Shown here: positions 11,401 to 18,993 of the stretch, piece after piece | Layout of the letters: each line of letters opens with the position of its first letter | Position numbering within the stretch: position 1 is the stretch's first letter | From: Rhyzopertha dominica | Taxonomy: Eukaryota; Arthropoda; Insecta; Coleoptera; Bostrichidae | NCBI GenBank assembly: GCA_025024175.1 | Contig: QCXZ01000137.1 | Location: 60,414,911 to 60,478,910 of the forward strand | Length of the DNA stretch: 64,000 nucleotides | Direction: 5' to 3' | Notes under the pieces: model-generated | Told to the model about the DNA's origin: nothing | The model's input: the letters and a program-made list of their open reading frames with translations, nothing else | The model's database searches: none | Program-made: the position numbers and the translations under genes

Positions 11401-12691
11401 AACAGATGTCTCTTCTATGAGTCAAACGCGAAATTACGGTAGGCTTACCGTGGCGAAATGCATTCCCACCACACTCCCCACTCTAGCCGGGTCAACTGAC
11501 GTTGCTAGCAATATTTGAATTTGGCGGAAAACTTTAGAAGGCGAAAATAAGACAATATAACATTAGAAATATTTTTTTGTTGCTAGTATCTCACATCATT
11601 GGGTCTAGGAAAACCTACAAATGTGTTGCAATAACGATTTGTGATCGAGGGCTACAACCCCATTATGCAACATCTTGCAGGCATTCTTAAATCTATTTTA
11701 GATATGGAAGCTTACTCCAAACAATTTAGTGCCAGACTTCAATAATACATTGTACCACAAAAGGGATTTGATTGCAACATAATACATAGTAGGTTCATAG
11801 TATGTTAGTAATAATATTAAAAAGAACTGACGTTTTCTTAATAGCAAGTAACAGTAAATACTGTTCATAAACTTTTGTACTTAGTGTCTGATTTAAATAG
11901 TCTGTTTTTACTGACAAGAAACTGCACTGCAATTCTTTTGAATTGAATTTTTGAATTCTTATTCCCTTATGGAAGTCATCAAAATATCAACACCTTTTAA
12001 ACTGGCTAATAGCTTTTGTAAACTGCCAGGATTAAAAAAAAATATCTCTATGAATATTTATTTTACTATCATGTGAAAGCAAAAAGTGGTCAAGTTGTGT
12101 TTGTCAGTATACCGGTTTTGTGCAGAGTTCCACTATTCAACCAATAAAAATATAGATTTAAAATAGTGTTTAGTTATTCCATATGACATAGTTTTATGAC
12201 CTCCGTCCAATTCATACGGGACCTAAGTTTTGGAAAAGTAAATTTACTCACATCTCTTCTAGAAATTGCAACATATATTTTTGCTCCAATCCTTGGACCC
12301 ACAAGGTTTTCAGTTCGTCTCGTCGACAACAGAGAAGTGACTTGCATGCTTTCAGATTTTCTTTTACCATCCTTATCTTTTCTTTCGACTCTGTGATCTG
12401 CTGAGAAAGCATACCAAACAGCTGCATCACCTTAAGCAAATCTTGTTCATGTTTAGACACTAGTTCATCCAATCTGCGATCACACTGTTTGTACTCGTTT
12501 TCTAATTTGGCTTTTTCTCGGTCTCTCTGTTCATTTGTCTCACTAGCTGATAACGTTCGGATCACGGACATCAAAAGGCCGCTCTAAAAGTATTACATAA
12601 ATGGATGTCGTGTGAAAAATAATCTACGTACGGTTTCTTTGCTGGGCTTTACGCCCCTTGGAGGCTTTACAGGTGGTTGTTCCATTTCCAT
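2490..12691 (-). CDS. Sec8: exocyst complex component Sec8 (EXOC4), 3' end missing
   Basis: Subunit of the octameric exocyst that tethers secretory vesicles to the plasma membrane. Fourteen exons (minus strand): 12632-12691, 12252-12583, 9219-9384, 8968-9164, 8676-8811, 8349-8624, 7358-7479, 7107-7304, 6885-7053, 6522-6742, 6129-6372, 2958-3152, 2748-2897, 2490-2696. All borders are GT/AG and phases agree throughout, giving 891 codons so far; human EXOC4 has 974 residues. Start is at 12691 (MEMEQPPVKPP). Recognisable blocks are SGLLMSVIRTLS (residues ~21-32), the coiled coil after it, KRDEL/IEG-like CRRDELKTLWVQG, YLYVKPSQRV, LKDYKETCYAAYQGIVQ, FRSLPNWLNLKAQ-like, HLEVRVQCFHYL and CRNIFALQQTLTNITMTRE. 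The intron 9166-9218 (about 54 nt) is unusually short; the next exon aligns without gap. The C-terminal ~75 residues were not found and may lie left of the window. A whole mariner sits in the 6128-3153 intron. Confidence 0.95.
3662..3687 (+). repeat. left terminal inverted repeat of the mariner
   Basis: 26 bp, an exact reverse complement of 4923-4948. The match stops at the next base (3688 versus 4922). Flanked on the outside by the TA target dinucleotide. Confidence 0.97.
3834..4868 (+). CDS. mariner transposase, intact, 344 aa
   Basis: DDE/D cut-and-paste transposase. Order of parts: N-terminal helix-turn-helix DNA-binding region (~1-112, with TCQEWFQRFKSGDFD and KEHGKPPKKFEDEEL), the linker motif WMPYEL at 119-124 (WVPHEL in Mos1), then the catalytic core with GDEKWVYFDNPKRKRSW (Asp156), HDNARPH (Asp249) and SPDIAPSDYHLF (Asp284). 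The last two Asp are 34 residues apart, the D,D34D spacing of true mariners, and all three sit at the same residue numbers as in Mos1. The length (344) matches the family. Overall closest to the Mos1/mauritiana-like branch from memory, but the terminal repeat sequence differs from Mos1, so I do not name a subfamily. The start at 3834 gives MSNFVPEKRHLREALLFLFH, the expected N-terminus. No stops or frameshifts. Confidence 0.97.
   Translation: MSNFVPEKRHLREALLFLFHLKKNATATHQMLVEAYGNDAASIRTCQEWFQRFKSGDFDLNDKEHGKPPKKFEDEELQTLLDEDSAQTQEQLASALNVTQKTLSLRLRAMGKILKEGKWMPYELTERNKERRKTTCEILLGRFQRKSFLHRIVTGDEKWVYFDNPKRKRSWVSPGEPTTSTAKPNIHGKKVLLCIWWDQRGVLYYELLQPGETVTANRYGQQLVQLRNQLRTKRPEWADRHDKVILLHDNARPHVAKPVKDTLEELKWEVLPHPPYSPDIAPSDYHLFRSMAHGLAEQRFTNRQEVQEWLNEWIASKPENFFRHGIQKLPNLWENVVNNDGNYF
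4923..4948 (-). repeat. right terminal inverted repeat of the mariner
   Basis: 26 bp, exact reverse complement of 3662-3687, followed by TA at 4949-4950. Confidence 0.97.
4951..6128. other. Sec8 intron, remainder
   Basis: AT-rich intronic sequence between the mariner and the exon starting at 6129. The short open frame near 5601-5795 on the minus strand has no recognisable motif. Nothing else seen. Confidence 0.5.
7480..8348. other. Sec8 intron
   Basis: About 870 bp of very AT-rich sequence between the exons 8349-8624 and 7358-7479. No repeat or coding signal recognised. Confidence 0.5.
9385..10397. other. Sec8 intron, 3' part
   Basis: Lower-coordinate third of the 2.9-kb intron between Sec8 exons 2 and 3 (9385-12251). 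AT-rich; no reading frame or repeat recognised before the transposon remnant that starts near 10398. Confidence 0.5.
10637..10792 (+). pseudogene. THAP zinc-finger fragment
   Basis: Fifty-one codons from an ATG at 10637. The peptide starts MAAEKKCFVPTCVNT and continues with KKILIVPEEKLRRKLW. This fits the THAP (C2CH) pattern of Cys-x(2-4)-Cys followed by a phenylalanine/valine-Pro and a Leu-Arg-x-x-Trp helix. The second Cys/His pair is not evident before the frame stops, so the finger is truncated. The frame is open further upstream to 10445, but those residues look like translated leader. Calling it a transposase head rather than a host THAP protein is inferred from the inverted ends and the lack of any continuation. 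Confidence 0.5.
10856..11401. mobile_element. small inverted-repeat element nested in the THAP remnant
   Basis: Inverted ends CTGTGTTGCCA (10857-10867) and TGGCAACACTG (11390-11400), each followed inward by an AT-rich stretch containing a CCGCT(A) motif (10906 region and 11381 region). Outside are CATCTGT and ACAGATG, so the symmetry extends a little further. About 545 bp with no coding capacity, the size of a miniature transposon. The same TGGCAACACTG string recurs at about 22340 in the V-ATPase upstream region. Confidence 0.5.
11521..12251. other. Sec8 intron, 5' part
   Basis: AT-rich intron between the THAP remnant and Sec8 exon 2. Nothing recognised. Confidence 0.5.
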
Positions 12692-13040
12692 ATAAACTGC
12701 CGCGAAAAGCAAACGAAACTGTCTTATAATATTAAGAATACAACGTAGCAAAGAAATAAACTACACTGAGTTGATCATATATTTTTGCATAGCTCGCTTT
12801 ATTAAAGGTTATGTTGTTGTTCAGTTGACATAGTTGACAATGACAATTTGTCAGTTGACATAGACATCCTGCAATTCCAGTGGCGTAGCTAAAAGGACAA
12901 AAAAGGATTGGAGTGACTTATTTTCACACTGTCGTATAGAATAATGTATTGAGAAAAAGCGGGCAAAACTCGACTGATATTACAAAGCAACACACAAAAT
13001 TCATGTAGACATCTTCTGGTTATATTCAGTGACCAGTGTA
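12692..13040. promoter_or_regulatory. alpha-tubulin 3' flank and Sec8 promoter, 350 bp
   Basis: The only space between the tubulin stop (13041) and the Sec8 start (12691), both on the minus strand. It must hold the tubulin 3' UTR and the Sec8 promoter and 5' UTR. A minus-strand AATAAA lies at 12798-12803, about 240 nt past the tubulin stop and about 110 nt before the Sec8 ATG. It also contains a CAGTGGCGTAGCTA string near 12880, resembling transposon ends seen elsewhere in the window, and a repeated TTGACATAG/GTCAGTTGACA tract near 12820-12865. No TATA box seen. Confidence 0.6.
12798..12803 (-). terminator. poly(A) signal, alpha-tubulin
   Basis: Minus-strand AATAAA about 240 nt downstream of the tubulin stop codon. 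It is the first canonical signal I noticed after the gene. Confidence 0.5.
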
Positions 13041-14548
13041 CTAAACAGAACAGTCAGCATTGTCTTCGAGCCCCTCAGCAGATACTTCCAAATAATCTCT
13101 TTCTAGCGTGGCCAAATTTTCTCTGGCTTCTGCAAACTCCCCTTCTTCCATACCTTCCCCAACGTACCAATGGACAAATGCCCTCTTGGCGTACATCAGA
13201 TCAAACTTTTTATTTAGCTTACTCCAAGCTAAGGCTATCGCTGTAGTGTTGGACAGCATACACACTGCTCTTTGTACCCGAGCCAAATCACCACCTGGTA
13301 CCACCGACGGCGGTTGGTAGTTTATCCCAACCTTGAATCCAGTAGGGCACCAATCGACAAACCTTACATTGCTCTTGGTCTTTATCTGGGCTATGGCTGC
13401 ATTAACGTCTTTTGGTACAACATCTCCTCGATACAACAAGCAACAAGCCATGTACTTTCCTTGTCGCGGGTCACATTTCACCATTTGGTTCGACGAATCA
13501 AATAGTTCCGAGGTAATCTCTGAAACAGACATTCCCTCATGGTATGCTTTCTCTGCAGACACTACAGGGGCATAGGATGCCAAAGGGAAATGAATTCTTG
13601 GATAGGGGACGAGATTCGTTTGGAATTCGGTAAGATCAACGTTGAGTGCTCCATCAAAACGTAACGAAGCCGTAATGGACGAAACTACCTGACTGATGAG
13701 ACGGTTAAGATTGACGTAGTTGGGTCGCTCAATACCCAATTTTCTTCTGCAGATATCGTATATTGCTTCATTATCTACCATAAACGCACAGTCGGAGTGC
13801 CCCAATGTCATGTGGGTAGTTAACACGGCGTTATAGGGTTCGACCACGGCAGTACATACCTAAAAAACGAGTTTTCAGGATACGATGGAACATATACCGA
13901 AATTGATCTCACCTGCGGTGCTGGATAGACAACGAATTCTAATTTGCTTTTCTTTCCAAAATCTTGAGAGAGGTTCTGCATTAATAGAGATGTGAAGCCG
14001 GAACCGGTTCCACCCCCGAATGAGTGGAACACGAAAAATCCTTGCAAGCCACTACACTGTTCTGCCAGCTTATAGCACCTGTCCATTACAACTTCTATCA
14101 TATCTTTTCCTATGCTATAATGGCCCCGCGCGTAGTTATTGGCAGCATCCTCTTTACCGGTAATCAACTGCTCGGGATGGTATAAATGCTTATACTTCCC
14201 AGTTCTTACTTCATCTGAAAGTTATATTACTACAATATTTGTAACTGTTAAAAATTCATACTACAAACCTACGACCGTGGGCTCCAAGTCCACCATAATG
14301 GCCCGGGGTACCATCTTGCCACCTTCCACCTCGGCAAAGAAGGTGCTGTAGCAGTTATCGCTGGATAATTCATTACCCTTTCCACCTGGAATGGTCCCAT
14401 CAGCATCTATTCCATGCTCCAAGCAGTACAATTCCCAAGTGCAACTGCCAATCTGGACGCCAGCTTGGCCAATGTGTATGGAAATGCACTCTCTNTACGA
14501 ATTTTGCAGGTCAAGTGGGTCTTGAATTTTGTGGTAGGNACTTACCAT
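13041..14548 (-). CDS. divergent alpha-tubulin, 449 aa
   Basis: Alpha subunit of the tubulin dimer. Four exons (minus): 14546-14548 (the ATG alone), 14269-14494, 13913-14214, 13041-13859; they sum to exactly 450 codons. An intron directly after the initiator Met is a familiar alpha-tubulin structure; the donor reads ATG|GTAAG, and the acceptor's last base is the N at 14495, expected to be G. Seen: [16 protein letters not shown], the GTP-binding signature GGGTGSG (~residues 142-148), [16 protein letters not shown] with the catalytic Glu of alpha-tubulins, and [15 protein letters not shown] near the end. Odd: the loop around Lys40 is rewritten ([13 protein letters not shown]), the lateral stretch [17 protein letters not shown] differs from canonical forms, and the tail ends in ADCSV with no terminal Glu-Glu-Tyr. 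That means no tyrosination cycle and few glutamylation sites. Probably a specialised (germline or tissue) isotype; paralog not assigned. Confidence 0.95.
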
Positions 14549-15301
14549 GTTGACTGCTTCTACAATTACTTAGATTTTCATCAGGCCATAAAATAATTCG
14601 AAATCACCTAAATTTTGTGTTCGAAAAGTGAGTGGTTGACTCACTCCAAATTTTGATAGTTGATGATTGTTTACTGAGGCATTTTTTTGGTTCACTATGG
14701 ATACTTTTGGAATTTTTAAAGCAACTAGATGTGCGGGATTGAAGTGCGGTTTGTAATATAAACCATCATCTCAATAATTATTACTCTTACGGGTATTTCG
14801 CATATAGTATAAGAACGGTCTAACAAAATCATCATTCATTGTGACATTCCAAAATGTCGCATTTAAATTACTTGTAGGTACCAAATATTTAAACTTAATA
14901 TGTATTAAGATTAAAGATTACGGTGTTACATCTAAGTATATGCATGTGCTTAATCCTTTAAGCGTTTTATGCTGTACGAGAGAAGCAATTTTGGGCGTGA
15001 AGTTATTTTTAACCCCTGAATTATTGATTATTTACCAACGTAAGCAACTCCGATCAATGTTTTTCCACCTAGCTGAAACTGAAAGATGCTACGCAAGATC
15101 TGCGGTACAAACCACGTAATTTTGTTTGTGTTGGGCTATGTAATTCATTTGAGTAGTAAGGAACCATAATATATTTATTATAATTAAATTTATATCCTTA
15201 GAATACATGTTTAGCAAATCGTTTGTATATTGAGTGATTTGAAATACTAATAGTAGGATTGTGAATTGTTGAATAAAAATTTAATTGTTCGCCGTTTTCA
15301 G
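14549..15301. other. divergent intergenic region, tubulin / Ly6 gene
   Basis: Space between the tubulin ATG (minus) and the first detected exon of the Ly6 gene (plus). It probably holds the tubulin promoter. It may hold the signal-peptide exon of the Ly6 gene, but I found no convincing one ending in phase 1. The open frame 14841-15119 has no signal-peptide character. Confidence 0.5.
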
Positions 15302-17633
15302 ATTGCATAGACTGTTTCAAATGCATATCAATCAATCGCGATTACAAGCCGTGCGAAGATCCATTTCATAACAACTTTACGACGGATATTTTCGAATCTC
15401 CGTGCATGGGCGGCAGAAAAGGTAGAGATGGTTTGTTTCCGGCTACGTCTTGCATAAAGATTACTGGAGTATTCGGTAAGTTTTTAGATTAAGATTCATA
15501 ATTTCACCACTAATTTATTTACTTTCTAAGCTTTATATTATCTTTTACCATGTTAAGTAAGTTGCATCTTTATTTTGATTGTTAGAGGTGGTCGTTATTA
15601 TAAATCTGAAATTATAGTTATGTGTAAGTTAATGTTTATGACACCACATCTAGTTTTGCCATATATCTTCTTTTCAATAATATTTCACTACGAATTTTGT
15701 AGAGTATTACATTTACTACAATTCTTGATGCATTGTCCGAAGTTGGTAGTTGTTGATTACAACGGCCATTTTTTTTCTAAATTTACTAATAAATTAGTAG
15801 GTTTAATAGTGATGAGAGCTGTTTAGCTACTGCTGGTATAAGTAAGAAAATGCGAAATTAAAGAAGCGCTGATGTTTAAATATAATAATAGCTATATACA
15901 ATACCCCTTGATGACGCGTGTGTAACTTAATACGATTTTGCGATTTTCTTCAACTTTTTAATTTTTTTCATATGAGTGTCACCAGATTCCCACTATAAAT
16001 GCCGATAATAAAGTTTTCCGCAAATCCCTCGCAAAAAATAGTAAATATGCAAGCCTTAATTGGTTTAAGTTAAGCGTGGATCTAGTTGAGGGTTTGAGGT
16101 TACTCATGAAAAGGTCTGTTATATACTTTACTGAACGTGTGCGTGAAATATTTATATGAATACTACCACATAAAGTTATTTGTTTAACGAAAATAATATG
16201 ATATTCCGCATGTGAGCGGAGTTTAACCGAACGCGTTTACATCACGCGTAGAGAGTGCACATAATAATCACATATAATGCATATAATCTGAATTTGCTGC
16301 TTACATTGTTTAGAGTTTGTTTAGCGTTTGAAACTGAAAATGTAGACTGTGTAGTGGTAGTATAACAATGTCAATCAATCAAAACATTTTGTTAAAACAA
16401 TTTAATGTTTTATTGGGTTCAAGAATAAATTAATTTTCAAAGCGAATGTATAATTGTTCGCAAACATAGCTCATTCGCTTTGAAAATTTAACCTTGGTAA
16501 TTAAAAATATGAATAATAAAGAATATTCCGNCTTAAAATGTATAGGTAGGTAGATGGTAACAATTTCTTACAGAGTATTTTCATCATGGGCGTAGCTAGG
16601 GAGACTCGGGGGGCGACTAAGCCCCCTCCCTAACTTCTCGACAGCCCCCCTAAAAATCTCTCAAGGTTTAAATAATATAGTTTATTTATATATATTGACT
16701 TAAAATTTTTATGAAATACGGTAAAACTGCCAGCGCCAAAGCTGTCTCCACTGAGAAGGTCAGCGTCATCGGAGAAGTGCATACCCTGGTCCTGCTGCTA
16801 AATGGCTTGGGCTCCCATATTGACAACTTTTAATTCCAGGAATTAGCAATAAAGGACAAGTCACACGTTCTCTATAGCCTCCTTTGTAGTGCAGGAAACG
16901 GCGTTACTTAACTTTCACAGCCAAAAAAATGTTCTCATCTTTCGTTTTTTGTCATTCCTGAAAAGACCAAAAGAGCGACCGTCACCTACCTGAGCTCAAA
17001 TGAAAGGTTGTTGTTTAGATTCTATTCTGACGTTTTTGCGAAAAAAAAATAAATAACTTCTGGAATCAATATATATTGAAAGTTATCTTTATTAACTATT
17101 AATGTCCAAATTAGAAGTAAAAAAATTTTTCAAAATTTTTATAACACTACATTTTTTATTACCTATCGCAAATAATTATTATTATTTCTACTCGAGGGAC
17201 TTAAGCCCCCTTTAACATATTATGTTAGCTACGCCTATGATTTCCGTCTGCACACTGTTCCATTTTTTTTTAACTTTTTGGTATAATTTTTACATTATGA
17301 GTACTGACTACTGATATTCATTATCCAAGTAAATACATGTTACCTGCGTAACTGCCTTGTCATACCCGTATTTACTAATTCAGTACGGACTCGATTAACG
17401 AAAGCAAGAAGCAACAATAAAAGACCAGTTTGGTAGACGTTGGTGTGCCACTGCAAATTAGTAGACTCTTCGATCATACAGGGTGCGCCATTTATATACG
17501 CTGACAAATTGAACTTTTTTTAAGAAAACTTATTCTCAAAAAATTTAAATGAAAGGGCTGTCCATTTATACCAGAACTTGTCCACATTTTCGGATAACAC
17601 ACACACGCACGCACGCACGCACGCATGCACACA

Positions 17634-17681
<48 letters not shown>

Positions 17682-18895
17682 CACTTTTAAAATGCGGCGG
17701 CATGCGATGCGAGTGAATGAATGACTTCCGATGGTTTCTATATTTTACAATGTGATGCATTTTTTTATATATTTATTACACAAGAGGGTACTGTAAAAAG
17801 CTTACTGTTACAGGGCAACTGGTGGCCTATACATTTCAAATTTTAACATAATTATTGTAAATTTAAGGAATCAGATAGATCAGGTACTTTTTTCTAGTTT
17901 TTACAAAGTTAACAAAAAATCCGTAATTTATGTTAATTATTATTGACGTGGACGACGCATCTTTTATACCGCACTTTGGGGGTTATTTCGTGAAAAGCGC
18001 TTATAAAGTCATCTAGCGGTGGCTTTACGAACTTCGTTATCTAGGGGTAGCTTCAGGAACCATAAAATAGGTTGGAACGGTCGGTAAGTACAGTGACCTA
18101 CATTGACCCATGAAAGTTTGAGCCCTCTAAAATCAATTACTTTGAATGCTTAATTTTTGTTATATTCATTTGAGCTCAACGTCCGCTTCCACATAATATA
18201 ACAGTTCCAGGGTGTATCAGATACAGCCACAAAAAACTTTTTTATGTTGTTTCATTCTTAATGCCTTGTCAGTATAATCTATTTGTAATATAATGTTTCA
18301 TGTGTACCTGCCTACTGACATTTAAGCATCTAATAATTATGTTTAAGTATTCAATATTTTAAACTTTACTTAGCCTAACAATGCCATAAATATTATAAGC
18401 CATGTATTTATTTTTGAGTACTATTTCATTCAGGTCTAGCCGTTTTGTCTTTATGCTTTGAGAAACACTTTTATGCTATTGGGCTATTGCCTGTAGACGA
18501 CAAATTTGTTCCTTGCTATGCTATGCCTATGGGGTAAACATACAAATGTATTTTGTAGAAACTGAAGTACTTACTTGGTGACAATAACAATGTTTTTAGA
18601 TGACAATGAAGATACCATCACTGTAAGAGGATGTGCATTAGACAGCGGGACTTTGACGACAGACACAGAATTAGTGCGAATGTCTCATTGTGGAAGTTTT
18701 TATTATGGGGGCAGGTAATGGCTCAACTATTTTAGTAGCAAGTGATAAACTTATTTTTTTTTTAGGTATGTTAGAGGTTGCGTACAAAGTTGTAATGATG
18801 CTGATGCTTGTAACAGTTCTTTAAAAATCAATAGTTCATTCATATTCACTTTATTCTATGTTGTTCAGTCACATTTTATAAAACTTGTATTATAA
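15302..18895 (+). CDS. Ly6/uPAR-domain protein, probably GPI-anchored (5' exon missing)
   Basis: Small cysteine-rich extracellular three-finger protein. Exons found: 15302-15475, 18600-18714, 18766-18895; phases match (G|AT, AG|G), stop at 18893-18895. The mature part begins (D)CIDCFKCIS and contains eleven cysteines, ending with SCNDADACNSS, the closing Cys-Asn of the Ly6 fold. Conserved-looking blocks are CMGGRKGRDGLFPATSC and RGCALDSGTL. After a short polar link, the C-terminus (SSFIFTLFYVV… to the stop) is hydrophobic, as expected of a GPI-attachment signal. Insect relatives act at septate junctions, in sleep control or in Wnt/BMP modulation; I cannot say which this is. The signal peptide must be in an upstream exon ending in phase 1, which I did not find. 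The CIDCFKC start has one cysteine more than the usual CxxC. Confidence 0.8.
15476..16585. other. Ly6-gene intron, first part
   Basis: AT-rich intron. It contains a perfect 17-bp inverted repeat, 16432-16448 against 16472-16488 (arm AATTTTCAAAGCGAATG), with a 23-nt loop, which could be a miniature element or a structured RNA. No coding signal. Confidence 0.5.
16586..17238. mobile_element. short non-autonomous element with GGCGTAGCTAG ends
   Basis: Bounded by inverted ends ATGGGCGTAGCTAGG (16586-16600) and its near reverse complement at 17224-17238. Just inside both ends is a C-run (AAGCCCCC, near 16619 and 17203). About 650 bp without a coding frame. The same terminal motif recurs near 12880, 58896 and 63763, so it is a dispersed family. 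Superfamily not recognised. Confidence 0.5.
17239..18599. other. Ly6-gene intron, second part
   Basis: Holds a long (CA/CG)-rich microsatellite (17597-17684). Near 17480 a CAGGGTGCGCC string resembles the end of a mariner-type element. A 24-bp repeat unit at 18008-18031 recurs inverted at 38535-38558. No coding signal. Confidence 0.5.
17597..17684. repeat. (CACG)n/(CA)n microsatellite
   Basis: About 88 bp of alternating purine-pyrimidine ACAC/GCAC repeats. It creates spurious Cys/Val/Arg open frames on the minus strand. Such sequence favours Z-DNA. Confidence 0.95.
18850..18855 (-). terminator. poly(A) signal, Bub3
   Basis: Minus-strand AATAAA 138 nt past the Bub3 stop codon. It lies inside the last coding exon of the Ly6 gene on the other strand. 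Confidence 0.5.
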
Positions 18896-18949
18896 AATAG
18901 GTATGTAAGACAGAAAAATGATATAATGTATTATATCTGAAAAATGAGC

Positions 18950-18955
18950 AATAAA
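18950..18955 (+). terminator. poly(A) signal, Ly6 gene
   Basis: AATAAA 55 nt past the Ly6 stop codon, 40 bp before the Bub3 stop on the opposite strand. Confidence 0.55.
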
Positions 18956-18993
18956 CCAAAGACTCAGTGGTCAGTTTCACTTCAACTATTGTT

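Larger units (their letters stand above)
10398..11520 (+). mobile_element. putative THAP-type DNA transposon remnant
   Basis: Two imperfect inverted ends bracket this stretch: near 10403-10432 (…GACGTAGGTTGACCC) and, reversed, near 11490-11517 (…AACGTCAGTTGACCC), with AAATATT just outside both. Inside, close to the left end, is a short reading frame starting like a THAP zinc finger (see 10637-10792). THAP fingers are the DNA-binding heads of P-element-like and Kolobok-like transposases. The rest of a transposase is missing, and a second small element (10856-11401) interrupts it. The ends are only moderately similar, so exact borders are uncertain. Confidence 0.45.

Noticed and set aside
13108..13575. 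Three overlapping plus-strand frames in the tubulin region
   Set aside because: Shadows of the last alpha-tubulin exon.
17492..17760. Cys/Val/Arg-rich frames on the minus strand
   Set aside because: Direct translation of the CACG microsatellite.
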